In this document: piece after piece, positions 52,824 through 61,485 of the stretch
Layout: every line of letters begins with the position of its first letter
Numbering within the stretch: position 1 is the first letter of the stretch
Origin: Thermotoga maritima MSB8
GTDB lineage: Bacteria > Thermotogota > Thermotogae > Thermotogales > Thermotogaceae
Direction of reading: 5' to 3'
NCBI RefSeq assembly: GCF_000008545.1
Contig: NC_000853.1
Location: 820,465-884,464 of the forward strand
Length of the DNA: 64,000 nucleotides
The notes under the pieces: generated by a model
Database searches by the model: none
What the model saw: only the letters and a program-made list of their open reading frames with translations
Told to the model about the DNA's origin: nothing
Made by a program: the position numbers and the translations under genes

Positions 52824-53915
52824 ATGAGATGTCCCGGATGCGGAGCAGCCATTCAGTTCGATGACCCGAAAAAACCGGGGTACATCCCGCGCGAAGTCTT
52901 TGAAAAAAGGCTCGAAGAAGGAAAGGAGATACTCTGTCAGAGATGCTTTCGAATGAAACATTACGGCAAACTGGAACCAGTTGAATTCGACTGGGATTTT
53001 AAAAACCAGTTGAAATCGTACCTTGGAGGATTCGATGTAGTGGTCTGGGTAATAGATATTTTCGATTTCGAAGGGACCTACAGAGAAGATATAGCAGAAA
53101 TTCTGAAGGGGAAGAGGGTTATCTACGTCATAAACAAGATCGATCTCCTGCCCAGAGCGGTTACAGTGAAGGAGATCAAAGAATGGGTGAAGAAAAGAAT
53201 AAAGACGAAGAACACAGATGATATAAGGATCGTCAGTGCTGAAAAGAATTTCGGCCTGACATCGCTTGTAAAGTATCTTTCACGGTTGACCGACAAAGCA
53301 CTGGTGGTGGGAGTAACGAACGTAGGAAAATCTTCTCTACTAAACAAGATCTGCACTCATGAAAACACCATAAGTCCCTTTCCAGGGACAACTCTAGGTA
53401 TTCTCAAAAGAAAGGTAAAAGAAGCGAATCTGTATCTCTACGATACCCCAGGTATCATGACAAGCGATAGGATTCTCGATCTTTTGGATCCTGAGTGTCA
53501 AAAGAGAGTTCTGCCAAGAGAAGAACTTTCCAGGAAAACCTTCAAGCCGGATAATGGAAGAACCATCTTCATGGGGGGACTGTGCCGATTCGATATTCAT
53601 TTTGAAACAGAAAAGAATCCGATCTTTCTGCTTTTCTCCTCTAAAGAAGTAACCTTCCATGAAACGAGGAGGGAAAGAGCAGATGAGCTCATGAGAAACA
53701 GACTGGGAGATCTGCTAATTCCTCCATGCTCTAAAACAAAATTTGAAAATTTTAAGTGGAAGAGAGAAACCTTTACGTTGAAAGAAGGAGAAGAACTGGC
53801 GGTGGCGGGACTGGGATGGATGAGTGTCCGAAGAGGGCCTTTCACCGTCGAAGTCACGGTCCCGGATAGCGTGAAGCTCGTTGTTAGAGAAGCACTCGTC
53901 AATCCCAAACGCTAA
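52824..53915 (+). CDS. yqeH: Circularly permuted GTPase YqeH
   Basis: 363 aa. A zinc finger (CPGCG near residue 3 and CQRC near residue 38) precedes a permuted G domain: the NKID motif (G4) comes first, near residue 95, followed by the P-loop TNVGKSSLLNK near residue 160 and DTPG near residue 205. YqeH takes part in 30S ribosome assembly. Starts at an ATG after GAGGTGAGA. Its TAA overlaps the dnaJ stop on the opposite strand by four bases. Confidence 0.92.
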   Translation: MRCPGCGAAIQFDDPKKPGYIPREVFEKRLEEGKEILCQRCFRMKHYGKLEPVEFDWDFKNQLKSYLGGFDVVVWVIDIFDFEGTYREDIAEILKGKRVIYVINKIDLLPRAVTVKEIKEWVKKRIKTKNTDDIRIVSAEKNFGLTSLVKYLSRLTDKALVVGVTNVGKSSLLNKICTHENTISPFPGTTLGILKRKVKEANLYLYDTPGIMTSDRILDLLDPECQKRVLPREELSRKTFKPDNGRTIFMGGLCRFDIHFETEKNPIFLLFSSKEVTFHETRRERADELMRNRLGDLLIPPCSKTKFENFKWKRETFTLKEGEELAVAGLGWMSVRRGPFTVEVTVPDSVKLVVREALVNPKR

Positions 53916-55021
53916 CCGATCGTGACTCCGCGTTTTTTCGCCAGTTCTTCGAGGACTTTTCTTTCCTCTCTGGAGAGACTCTTTGGTATCTCAACGTGCA
54001 CGTTCACGATGAGATCTCCGCGCCTTCCATACCTGTTTGGAAGGCCTTTTCCCTTCAACCTGAAGACGGTTTCCGGCTGAGTTCCCGGAGGAATCTTCAA
54101 CATCGTCGTACCGCCTTCTGGAAGAGGAACTTCAACGGTTGTTCCCAAGATAGCCTGAAGGTAGTCTATTGTGACATCATACACGAGATCTGAACCGGAT
54201 TTCTTGAATCTGGGATCTGGTTTCACACGGACGATAATTATCAGATCACCGTAAGGTCCACCGTAATATCCCGCATTTCCACCGCCAGTGATTCTAAGAT
54301 GAGTACCATCTTCCACATTTGGTGGGATTTTCACCGTTCTTCTGACCTTTCTGAGAACTCTGCCGCTTCCACCACACTCGTGGCAGTATTCCCGTGGAAT
54401 CTTCCCTGTGCCGCCACACCTCTCACAGGTTCTCTCGCTGACGAAGTAACCAAAGAACGATCTTCGTTCTTCTCTGATCCTTCCCGTTCCACCACAACTT
54501 GGACAATCCATGTATCCAGCGTTGGGTTCTACGCCAGTTCCGCCACACCTCGGACAGGTTTCGTACCTTTCGTATTCCACGGGTATCTCCGCTCCGTTGA
54601 TCAAATCGGAGAGAGTTACTTCTATTTCGTACCTTATATCTTCGCCTCTTCGGGCGTATTCTCTTCTTTCTTCCTGGTGTGGTCTTTCGCCAAAGAAAAC
54701 GTCGAATATATCTCTGTTGAAGATGTTTTCAAAGTCTCTGAATATATCGTCGAAGAAGCCACCAGATTCTGTTTCCTGATACGTGGGTTGTTCTCCCACG
54801 TATCCGAAACGATCGTACATAGCCCTCTTCTGTGGGTCGCTGAGGACTTCGTAGGCCTCCTGAATTTCCTTAAAACGCTGTTCGGCTTCCTTCCTGTTTT
54901 CCGGATGACGATCCGGATGCCACTCTTTTACGAGTCTCTTGTAAGCCCTTTTTATTTCTTCCTGTGTGGCGTCTCTGGGAACACCGAGAATTTCGTAGTA
55001 ATCCTTCTTTTCTTTTTTCAT
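53912..55021 (-). CDS. dnaJ: Chaperone DnaJ
   Basis: 369 aa type I DnaJ. The J domain (residues 5-72) has the HPD motif in EWHPDRHPENR. A Gly/Phe-rich region follows, then four CxxCxGxG zinc repeats (CPRCGGTG, CPSCGGTG, CERCGGTG, CHECGGSG), then the substrate-binding C-terminal domains. It stimulates DnaK ATPase and holds unfolded proteins. Last gene of the hrcA-grpE-dnaJ operon; dnaK is not in this window. Confidence 0.97.
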   Translation of the reverse strand: MKKEKKDYYEILGVPRDATQEEIKRAYKRLVKEWHPDRHPENRKEAEQRFKEIQEAYEVLSDPQKRAMYDRFGYVGEQPTYQETESGGFFDDIFRDFENIFNRDIFDVFFGERPHQEERREYARRGEDIRYEIEVTLSDLINGAEIPVEYERYETCPRCGGTGVEPNAGYMDCPSCGGTGRIREERRSFFGYFVSERTCERCGGTGKIPREYCHECGGSGRVLRKVRRTVKIPPNVEDGTHLRITGGGNAGYYGGPYGDLIIIVRVKPDPRFKKSGSDLVYDVTIDYLQAILGTTVEVPLPEGGTTMLKIPPGTQPETVFRLKGKGLPNRYGRRGDLIVNVHVEIPKSLSREERKVLEELAKKRGVTIG

Positions 55022-55027
55022 GATCCA

Positions 55028-55546
55028 TCACTCCTTCTTATCAGAAGGTTCTTCAACCTTCCTTTCTTCCTTCTTTCGTGGTTTCACTGCAACCTTCACT
55101 TTTGCGGGTTTCAAGACTTTCCCGTGGAATTTGTAACCACTCTCTACTACCTCAAGGATAGTGTATTCTTCCACGTCTTCTGTTTCTACTCTTTCAACTG
55201 CTTCGTGTTCAAAAGGATCGAATTTCTCTCCCACGTGGATCTTTGTAAGCCCCTCTTTTTCCAAGACGTTCAGGAGTTTTTTGTATATCATTTTCACACC
55301 TTCGTAGAAGGCGTCTCCCTTTTCTCCCTGATTCAATGCCCTTTCGAAATCATCGAGAACGGGAATGAGTTTCGATATGAGGTATTCATTCGCGTTCTTT
55401 ATCAATTCTCTTTTTTCACGGGCGACTTCCTCACGATAGTTTTCGTATTCAGCTTTCAGCCTTTTTGCGTACTCTTCCAGTTCTTTGTATTTTTCTTTCA
55501 GTTCTTCACATTCCTGTGTGAGTTCCTTCTTCTCCTTTTCACTCAT
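55028..55546 (-). CDS. grpE: Nucleotide exchange factor GrpE
   Basis: 172 aa. The first ~60 residues are a charged coiled coil (Lys/Glu), followed by the four-helix region LIPVLDDFERALNQ and the beta domain KVLKPAKVKVAV with the typical FDPFEHEAV. It releases ADP from DnaK. Its start lies four bases after the hrcA stop. It precedes dnaJ by six bases. Confidence 0.95.
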   Translation of the reverse strand: MSEKEKKELTQECEELKEKYKELEEYAKRLKAEYENYREEVAREKRELIKNANEYLISKLIPVLDDFERALNQGEKGDAFYEGVKMIYKKLLNVLEKEGLTKIHVGEKFDPFEHEAVERVETEDVEEYTILEVVESGYKFHGKVLKPAKVKVAVKPRKKEERKVEEPSDKKE

Positions 55547-55550
55547 CTTT

Positions 55551-56567
55551 TCACCTCCTGGAAGTTGAAGTGAAATACTCTGAAAGACGGTTCAGAATGT
55601 ATTCAAACACCCTGTGATTTCTATCGTACTTCGTAACCTTCGACGTGAAGAGGTACACACTCCCGATAGGAGATTCTCCTTTAAAGTATTTCCCTGAAAA
55701 AACGGCGAATTTTTCCAGCTTTTTTCTGCCGATTTCCCTTCCTATCCTGACGGTTATGCCTTCTCCAACTAAGCTCTCGAGAAATTTCTGATCCTTCACT
55801 TCTTCGAGAAGGTTTCTGATGTCCTCCAGAGTGAGCGTTTCGTCCTTTAGAAGGTTCTCAAGACCTGCATCCAGATATCTCTCGACAGTCTCACCTATCA
55901 GAGATTCAATCAACCTGAGGAATCCACTTCCTTTCAGGCTTTCTATTTTACCCATCAACACTTCTCCTACTGTTCTGCCTCTGAGGAGGAAGTTGAGCTG
56001 TCTTTCGATTTCTTCCCAGTTCAGTCGTTCCTGAGTTTTGATAGGAGTAACTTTGGAAACACCGAATTCCGTCAATATGGAAAAAATGAGGTAGTCTTCC
56101 GAAACAGGAATGAGCATCACTCTGAGTATTTTCAAATCTCTTGTGTTTGGTCTTTCTATGAGGACGTAACCTTCCGTCAATCGAGCTAGAAGATTTCCCG
56201 CAAGGAAGAGAACCTTTTCCGGATCAGCGAGAGGCATCGATTTGAAAGTCTCCACTGCGAGATCCGCTTCTGATGTTTCTTTTGAGATTTTCAGCATTTC
56301 TTCGTAGTAAAATCTCAACCCCTTGTCAGTTGGAATCCTCCCAGCCGATGTGTGGGGCTGGTATATGTATCCAAGGTACTCCAATTTTTTCATATCATTT
56401 CTTATAGTGGCACTGCTGAACTCTATATTGCTCACTTCCAGAACTCTCTGTGAGCTCACAGGTTTTTTATTTTCTATGTACTCTCTCACGATGCAGTAAA
56501 GCACTTTTCTCTGACGATCGTTCAGTTTCTTCAAGGCTTCGTTGTTCTTCCTGTTGAGCCTTCTCAT
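55551..56567 (-). CDS. hrcA: Heat-inducible repressor HrcA
   Basis: 338 aa. An N-terminal winged helix (residues about 15-90) has KPVSSQRVLEVSNIEFSSATIRNDMKKLEYLGY. The GAF-like and dimerisation domains follow. HrcA binds CIRCE and represses heat-shock genes, with GroEL controlling its folding. A perfect CIRCE lies three bases upstream of the ATG and overlaps the Shine-Dalgarno, so the operon is autoregulated. Confidence 0.96.
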   Translation of the reverse strand: MRRLNRKNNEALKKLNDRQRKVLYCIVREYIENKKPVSSQRVLEVSNIEFSSATIRNDMKKLEYLGYIYQPHTSAGRIPTDKGLRFYYEEMLKISKETSEADLAVETFKSMPLADPEKVLFLAGNLLARLTEGYVLIERPNTRDLKILRVMLIPVSEDYLIFSILTEFGVSKVTPIKTQERLNWEEIERQLNFLLRGRTVGEVLMGKIESLKGSGFLRLIESLIGETVERYLDAGLENLLKDETLTLEDIRNLLEEVKDQKFLESLVGEGITVRIGREIGRKKLEKFAVFSGKYFKGESPIGSVYLFTSKVTKYDRNHRVFEYILNRLSEYFTSTSRR

Positions 56568-56570
56568 GAT

Positions 56571-56597
56571 TTAGCACTCCCTTCTTTTGAGTGCTAA
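56571..56597. promoter_or_regulatory. CIRCE element (HrcA operator)
   Basis: TTAGCACTC-N9-GAGTGCTAA, a perfect match to the CIRCE consensus. It lies just downstream of the hrcA promoter -10 and includes the Shine-Dalgarno region of hrcA (GGGAG on the minus strand). Confidence 0.98.
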
Positions 56598-56601
56598 TAA
56601 T

Positions 56602-56630
56602 AGTTTAGCACACATTTTAAAAGAATTCAA
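56602..56630 (-). promoter_or_regulatory. Promoter of hrcA-grpE-dnaJ
   Basis: On the minus strand TTGAAT (56630-56625), a 17-nt spacer, and TAAACT (56607-56602). The start would fall inside CIRCE, so bound HrcA would block initiation. Confidence 0.75.
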
Positions 56631-56653
56631 GAAGGAAGAGGGATTCTCGGAAC

Positions 56654-56683
56654 TTGACTTTAGAAAGAGAAAGCTGGTACTAT
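56654..56683 (+). promoter_or_regulatory. Promoter of tRNA-Leu(CAA)
   Basis: TTGACT (56654-56659), an 18-nt spacer and TACTAT (56678-56683) preceded by TGG, an extended -10. A TATAAT at 56685-56690 is also present but 25 nt from the -35. Confidence 0.65.
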
Positions 56684-56695
56684 ATATAATGGAGG

Positions 56696-56782
56696 GCCGA
56701 GGTGGCGGAATGGCAGACGCGGCTGACTCAAAATCAGCTGGGGGATAACCCCGTGCGGGTTCAAGTCCCGCCCTCGGCACCA
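56696..56782 (+). tRNA. tRNA-Leu (anticodon CAA)
   Basis: 87 nt with encoded CCA. Acceptor stem GCCGAGG/CCTCGGC, anticodon arm GCTGA-CTCAAAA-TCAGC (anticodon CAA, reads UUG), long variable arm and T-loop GTTCAAG. The acceptor and T arms are identical to those of the tRNA-Leu at 22460. Confidence 0.97.
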
Positions 56783-56783
56783 C

Positions 56784-56810
56784 AGGGGCTCCGAAGAGCC
56801 CCTTTATTTT
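56784..56810 (+). terminator. Terminator after tRNA-Leu(CAA)
   Basis: AGGGGCTC (56784-56791) pairs with GAGCCCCT (56796-56803), loop CGAA, followed by TTTATTTT. It separates the tRNA from sua5, whose own promoter I could not find. Confidence 0.88.
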
Positions 56811-56835
56811 GTATCACATCAGGAGGGAAAAACCT

Positions 56836-57843
56836 GTGACCAGAGTGTTAAAGGTGGATCCCCTCTTTCCCGACGAGAAAGTTCTGAAAGAAGCGGCTGA
56901 ACTTCTCCGGAACGGAGAAGTGATCATTTTCCCCACCGAAACCGTTTACGGAATAGGAGCGGATGCGTACAACGAAGAGGCCTGCAAGAAAATCTTCAAG
57001 CTGAAAGAAAGACCCGCTGACAATCCTCTCATTGTTCATATACATTCCTTCAAACAGCTGGAAGAAATCGCGGAGGGTTACGAACCTCATCTGGATTTTT
57101 TGAAAAAGTTCTGGCCGGGGCCGTTGACGGTTATTTTTCGAAAAAAATCCGAAAAGATACCTCCCGTGGTGACTGCTGATCTTCCAACGGTGGCTGTGAG
57201 GATGCCAGCACATCCGGTGGCCCTGAAGTTGATAGAACTCTTCGGTCATCCTATAGCCGCTCCAAGTGCAAATATTTCGGGAAGACCCAGCGCTACGAAC
57301 GTGAAACACGTCATAGAAGACTTCATGGGCAAAGTTAAGCTGATAATCGATGCAGGGGATACTCCCTTCGGCCTGGAGTCCACCATTGTGGACCTCACAA
57401 AAGAAAAGCCTGTTCTTCTGAGGCCAGGGCCAGTGGAAGTTGAACGACTGAAAGAGCTCTTTCCGGAACTCGTTGTGCCCGATTTTGTACGAAAAGGGAA
57501 TTTTAAGGGCAGGCCACTTGCGCCGGGAATGAAATATCGACACTACGCTCCCTTAAAGCCTCTGATACTCGTAGAAGATTTGACGAAGATGGAGGAAGTA
57601 TTGAAAAAGTACCCGGATCATGTGGTCATCTGTGTTGAAGAGAGAAAGGAACTGTACGACGACAGAATCGTTGTAGGATCTTTGAAAAACCCTTACAGTA
57701 TCGCCCAAAACATCTTTTCTGCTCTGCGCGAGGCTGAAAAAATGGGGAAAGAGTATATAATTGTTGAGGGATTTGAAGAAAGGGGAATTCTATTTGCGGT
57801 GATGAATCGATTGAGAAAAGCGGCAACAGAAATTGTGAGGTGA
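56836..57843 (+). CDS. L-threonylcarbamoyladenylate synthase (Sua5 type)
   Basis: 335 aa from GTG 56836, eight bases after AGGAGGG; an upstream TTG in frame would translate that site. The YrdC domain (residues about 1-205) has IIFPTETVYGIGADAYN, KERPADNPLIVHI and SANISGRPSATN. The C-terminal Sua5 domain (about 235-335) makes it longer than TsaC. It makes threonylcarbamoyl-AMP for t6A37 tRNA modification, the substrate that MtaB later methylthiolates. Confidence 0.94.
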   Translation: MTRVLKVDPLFPDEKVLKEAAELLRNGEVIIFPTETVYGIGADAYNEEACKKIFKLKERPADNPLIVHIHSFKQLEEIAEGYEPHLDFLKKFWPGPLTVIFRKKSEKIPPVVTADLPTVAVRMPAHPVALKLIELFGHPIAAPSANISGRPSATNVKHVIEDFMGKVKLIIDAGDTPFGLESTIVDLTKEKPVLLRPGPVEVERLKELFPELVVPDFVRKGNFKGRPLAPGMKYRHYAPLKPLILVEDLTKMEEVLKKYPDHVVICVEERKELYDDRIVVGSLKNPYSIAQNIFSALREAEKMGKEYIIVEGFEERGILFAVMNRLRKAATEIVR

Positions 57844-57850
57844 CTTCTCT

Positions 57851-59320
57851 TTGGAGGAAATAAAAGAGCAGAACAACCGTCTGTTTTTACTCCTTTCAAT
57901 AATGATAATGGAGTTTTCCAATGCGAAAACGGAAAGCGATATTCTTCAGGGGCTTTTGAACCTGGTAAGAAAAGTTGTTGATATCAAAGAGGTGGTTCTC
58001 GTCGATGAAAACAAGAGAAAAATCTGGGGAAGAGACATCGATATAAAAAGATTCGAAGAGTTCATTGACTGGTCCATCAGACAATCCAACCCCGTCTTTG
58101 TGGAGGATGAACTCGGTTATGTTGGAATAGTCCCTGTTGTGAAACAGGACAGGATGTTTGGAAGCTTAATTGTGCTACTGAATCACCAGCCATCAATGGA
58201 AGAAACAGAGATTTTCAAAGTTCTTTCGTTTCTTTCAGCGGTCGTTCTGGAAAACATAAAGTTGTACAGGGAGCTAGAAGAAACATACAACTACGTGAAC
58301 GTCATCCTTAACGGTCTTCCAGAGGGGATCTTCGTTTATTCGAATGGGGAAATAAAATTTCAGAATGAGAAGTTCAAAGAGGAGAATTTTCCAGATGAAG
58401 TTTTGAGGAAGGCCATTTCTCTGTCAGAAGAGGCAATATCTTTGCGAACACAAAGAGTGGGTGAAGTGATATCTGGGGAAGAATTCTTTTCAATCACCTC
58501 GATACCTCTCATCCTTGGTAGCGAAGTCCAGGCGCTGACGATCGTTGAAAATGTGACAGAATCAAAAGAACTCGAAAGACTGAAGCGAATAGACAGGATG
58601 AAGACGGAGTTCATAGCGAACATCTCGCACGAGCTCAGAACGCCTTTAACGGCCATAAAAGCTTATGCGGAAACAATTTACAACAGTCTGGGAGAACTGG
58701 ATCTCAGCACCCTCAAGGAGTTCCTCGAGGTGATAATAGATCAAAGCAACCACCTCGAAAATCTCCTGAATGAGTTACTGGACTTTTCCAGGCTTGAAAG
58801 GAAATCCCTTCAAATAAACAGAGAAAAAGTTGATCTCTGTGATCTCGTAGAAAGTGCGGTGAACGCGATCAAAGAATTTGCTTCATCTCACAACGTGAAT
58901 GTTCTCTTTGAGAGTAATGTTCCCTGTCCTGTGGAAGCTTACATCGATCCAACAAGAATCAGACAGGTACTTTTGAATCTTCTCAACAACGGGGTGAAGT
59001 ACTCAAAGAAAGATGCTCCTGATAAGTACGTGAAGGTGATCTTGGATGAGAAAGATGGCGGTGTTCTCATAATTGTAGAGGACAACGGTATAGGAATACC
59101 GGATCACGCAAAGGATAGGATATTCGAACAGTTTTACAGGGTGGATTCTTCGTTGACCTACGAAGTGCCTGGAACGGGACTCGGCCTTGCCATAACAAAA
59201 GAGATCGTGGAGCTTCACGGCGGCAGGATATGGGTGGAAAGTGAGGTGGGTAAGGGATCCAGATTCTTTGTGTGGATCCCAAAAGACCGTGCCGGCGAAG
59301 ATAATAGACAAGATAATTGA
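57851..59320 (+). CDS. Sensor histidine kinase HK853
   Basis: 489 aa from TTG 57851. Residues about 15-135 look GAF-like and 145-235 PAS-like (VILNGLPEGIFVYSNGEIKF); I see no clear membrane helix. The DHp domain has the phospho-accepting His260 in ANISHELRTPLTAIKAY. The ATPase has N box NLLNNGVKYSKKD, DNGIGIP, and GTGLGLAI. Length and His number match T. maritima TM0853 (HK853), a model kinase whose known partner is RR468, encoded elsewhere. It overlaps the HDOD gene by 32 nt. Confidence 0.96.
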   Translation: MEEIKEQNNRLFLLLSIMIMEFSNAKTESDILQGLLNLVRKVVDIKEVVLVDENKRKIWGRDIDIKRFEEFIDWSIRQSNPVFVEDELGYVGIVPVVKQDRMFGSLIVLLNHQPSMEETEIFKVLSFLSAVVLENIKLYRELEETYNYVNVILNGLPEGIFVYSNGEIKFQNEKFKEENFPDEVLRKAISLSEEAISLRTQRVGEVISGEEFFSITSIPLILGSEVQALTIVENVTESKELERLKRIDRMKTEFIANISHELRTPLTAIKAYAETIYNSLGELDLSTLKEFLEVIIDQSNHLENLLNELLDFSRLERKSLQINREKVDLCDLVESAVNAIKEFASSHNVNVLFESNVPCPVEAYIDPTRIRQVLLNLLNNGVKYSKKDAPDKYVKVILDEKDGGVLIIVEDNGIGIPDHAKDRIFEQFYRVDSSLTYEVPGTGLGLAITKEIVELHGGRIWVESEVGKGSRFFVWIPKDRAGEDNRQDN

Positions 59321-60146
59321 AGAAATAGACAAGTTACCTTCACCAAATGTTGTTGTTCAAAGGATAATCGCCGTTTGTTCAAAGCCGGATGCGTCTTCTA
59401 CTGAAGTGGCGAACACTCTCATGATGGACGCAAGCTTGAGTGCCAGGGTGTTGAAACTGGCCAACTCAGCCTATTATGGCGTTCCAAGAAAGATAACCAC
59501 GTTGAGCGAAGCGGTGATGATCCTTGGTTTCAAAACGGTGAGAAATCTCGCCCTCAGTGTTTTCACTTACGATATGGTTTTCAAAAACAGTTCCTCTGGA
59601 ATCGATCGTGAAAAGCTCTGGGAGCATTTCATAGCGAGTGCTATCGCTTCAGAAACCGTTGCAGAAACAATGGGCTATCCCCTCAAGGAAGAGATCTTCA
59701 TAGCAGGACTCCTCCACGATCTGGGCAAGGTAGTTTATGATCTACTGTTCTCCGATATACTTGAAACGGAAGCCAAAATTGCTCAAAAGACGAAGAAAAA
59801 CCTCATAGACATAGAAGAGGAGCTTGGGATTCCACCGCACTCCGAAGTGGGCGCAAAATTGCTCAGAAAGTGGAATTTTCCAGATCTTCTTGTTTTGTCT
59901 GCGGAATTTCACCACAACGTCGAGGGTAACCCGAACGAACTCTTCGTCAACCAGGTTTCCATGGTCCACATAGGAGATGTGATAGCGAATCTCATGATGA
60001 AAGGGGCATCTCTTTCGTGGGGAGATCCGAAACTTTCTCCTTTTGCTTTGAATGTGCTGAAAGTGAAACCGAAAACTTTCTTGAGAATACTGGATAAATC
60101 TAAGGAGAAGTACAACAAGGCTCAGGAATTCTTGCAGATAGATTAG
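59289..60146 (+). CDS. HDOD-domain signalling protein
   Basis: 285 aa from GTG 59289, although no clear Shine-Dalgarno marks the start and a GTG at 59241 is possible. Most of the protein is an HDOD domain (residues about 5-205): LPSPNVVVQRIIAVCSKPDAS, MDASLSARVLKLANSAYYG, and AGLLHDLGKVVYDL. HDOD proteins are HD-related and often lack hydrolase activity; they act in signalling. The overlap with the HK853 gene suggests the two are made together. Confidence 0.88.
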   Translation: MPAKIIDKIIEEIDKLPSPNVVVQRIIAVCSKPDASSTEVANTLMMDASLSARVLKLANSAYYGVPRKITTLSEAVMILGFKTVRNLALSVFTYDMVFKNSSSGIDREKLWEHFIASAIASETVAETMGYPLKEEIFIAGLLHDLGKVVYDLLFSDILETEAKIAQKTKKNLIDIEEELGIPPHSEVGAKLLRKWNFPDLLVLSAEFHHNVEGNPNELFVNQVSMVHIGDVIANLMMKGASLSWGDPKLSPFALNVLKVKPKTFLRILDKSKEKYNKAQEFLQID

Positions 60147-60158
60147 GAGGTGAAAAGA

Positions 60159-60554
60159 ATGAACCCAGCCTATAGAAAAGCCATGCTCGAATCGGAGATT
60201 CAAAAACTTTTGATGGAAGCACTTCAACAGCTGAGAGATCCCCGCTTGAAGAAAGATTTCGTCACGTTTTCCAGAGTGGAACTCTCAAAGGACAAAAGGT
60301 ACGCAGACGTCTATGTCAGTTTCCTCGGCACACCGGAAGAACGAAAGGAAACGGTTGAAATATTGAACAGAGCGAAGGGTTTTTTCAGGACCTTTATCGC
60401 CAAAAATCTGAGACTCTACGTTGCTCCCGAAATTCGCTTTTACGAGGACAAAGGCATAGAGGCGAGTGTAAAAGTTCACCAGCTGCTGGTTCAACTTGGA
60501 TACGATCCTCTGAAGGACAAAGAAAAGAAAGAGGAGGATAAGGAAGAAGAATGA
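60159..60554 (+). CDS. rbfA: Ribosome-binding factor A
   Basis: 131 aa from ATG 60159, preceded by AGGAGGTGA. A single KH-like fold with LLMEALQQLRDPRL near residue 15 and VTFSRVELSKDKRYADVYVSFLG. A Lys/Glu-rich tail follows. It helps mature the 5' end of 16S rRNA and the 30S subunit. Overlaps truB by 4 nt. Confidence 0.94.
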   Translation: MNPAYRKAMLESEIQKLLMEALQQLRDPRLKKDFVTFSRVELSKDKRYADVYVSFLGTPEERKETVEILNRAKGFFRTFIAKNLRLYVAPEIRFYEDKGIEASVKVHQLLVQLGYDPLKDKEKKEEDKEEE

Positions 60555-61480
60555 AGCACGGAATCCTTGTAGCTTACAAGCCTAAAGGACCCACATCGCA
60601 CGATGTTGTGGACGAAGTTAGAAAAAAATTGAAGACGAGGAAAGTCGGACACGGAGGAACTCTCGATCCGTTCGCCTGTGGGGTTCTCATAATCGGTGTC
60701 AACCAGGGCACGAGAATTCTCGAGTTCTACAAGGATTTGAAAAAGGTGTACTGGGTGAAGATGAGGCTTGGTTTGATAACCGAGACTTTCGATATAACAG
60801 GCGAAGTTGTCGAAGAACGAGAGTGCAACGTCACCGAAGAAGAAATAAGAGAAGCAATCTTTTCCTTTGTGGGAGAATACGACCAAGTTCCACCAGCTTA
60901 TTCTGCTAAAAAATACAAAGGCGAACGTCTCTACAAACTGGCGAGAGAGGGAAAGATCATAAATCTTCCACCAAAGCGAGTGAAGATCTTCAAGATATGG
61001 GACGTGAATATTGAGGGAAGAGACGTCTCTTTCAGAGTGGAAGTGTCTCCTGGTACCTACATAAGATCTCTCTGTATGGATATAGGTTACAAGCTCGGTT
61101 GCGGTGCCACCGCTGTTGAGCTTGTAAGGGAGAGCGTGGGACCTCATACAATCGAGGAAAGTTTGAACGTATTCGAAGCCGCTCCTGAAGAGATCGAAAA
61201 CAGGATCATACCACTCGAAAAATGCCTTGAGTGGCTGCCGCGTGTTGTCGTTCATCAGGAATCAACGAAAATGATTCTCAACGGTTCTCAAATACACCTT
61301 GAGATGCTCAAAGAATGGGACGGTTTCAAAAAGGGTGAAGTTGTCAGAGTATTCAACGAAGAAGGACGGTTACTTGCTCTGGCTGAAGCGGAAAGAAATT
61401 CTTCGTTTCTGGAAACCTTGAGAAAGCACGAAAGAAACGAGCGAGTTTTGACCCTCAGAAAGGTCTTCAACACGAGGTGA
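60551..61480 (+). CDS. truB: tRNA pseudouridine-55 synthase
   Basis: 309 aa. The catalytic Asp is in GHGGTLDPFACGVL near residue 39. YKDLKKVYWVKMRLGLITETFDITG and the C-terminal PUA domain are typical. It makes pseudouridine 55 in the T loop of most tRNAs. It lies in the order rbfA-truB-ribF, common in bacteria. Confidence 0.96.
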   Translation: MKHGILVAYKPKGPTSHDVVDEVRKKLKTRKVGHGGTLDPFACGVLIIGVNQGTRILEFYKDLKKVYWVKMRLGLITETFDITGEVVEERECNVTEEEIREAIFSFVGEYDQVPPAYSAKKYKGERLYKLAREGKIINLPPKRVKIFKIWDVNIEGRDVSFRVEVSPGTYIRSLCMDIGYKLGCGATAVELVRESVGPHTIEESLNVFEAAPEEIENRIIPLEKCLEWLPRVVVHQESTKMILNGSQIHLEMLKEWDGFKKGEVVRVFNEEGRLLALAEAERNSSFLETLRKHERNERVLTLRKVFNTR

Positions 61481-61485
61481 AAGGA

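Noticed and set aside
54299-55573. 424-codon plus-strand frame opposite dnaJ and grpE
   Set aside because: The product is a Phe/Ser/Leu-rich shadow of the real coding strand. dnaJ and grpE are unmistakable.
22460-56782. Two tRNA-Leu genes with identical acceptor and T arms as attachment sites for an integrated element
   Set aside because: Both are full length, no integrase gene or short direct repeat of a tRNA end is nearby, and the intervening genes are core genes in normal order.
56571-56783. Minus-strand frame with RAGLEPARG over tRNA-Leu(CAA) reaching into CIRCE
   Set aside because: Same false tRNA-antisense peptide; the region holds the tRNA and hrcA control sites.
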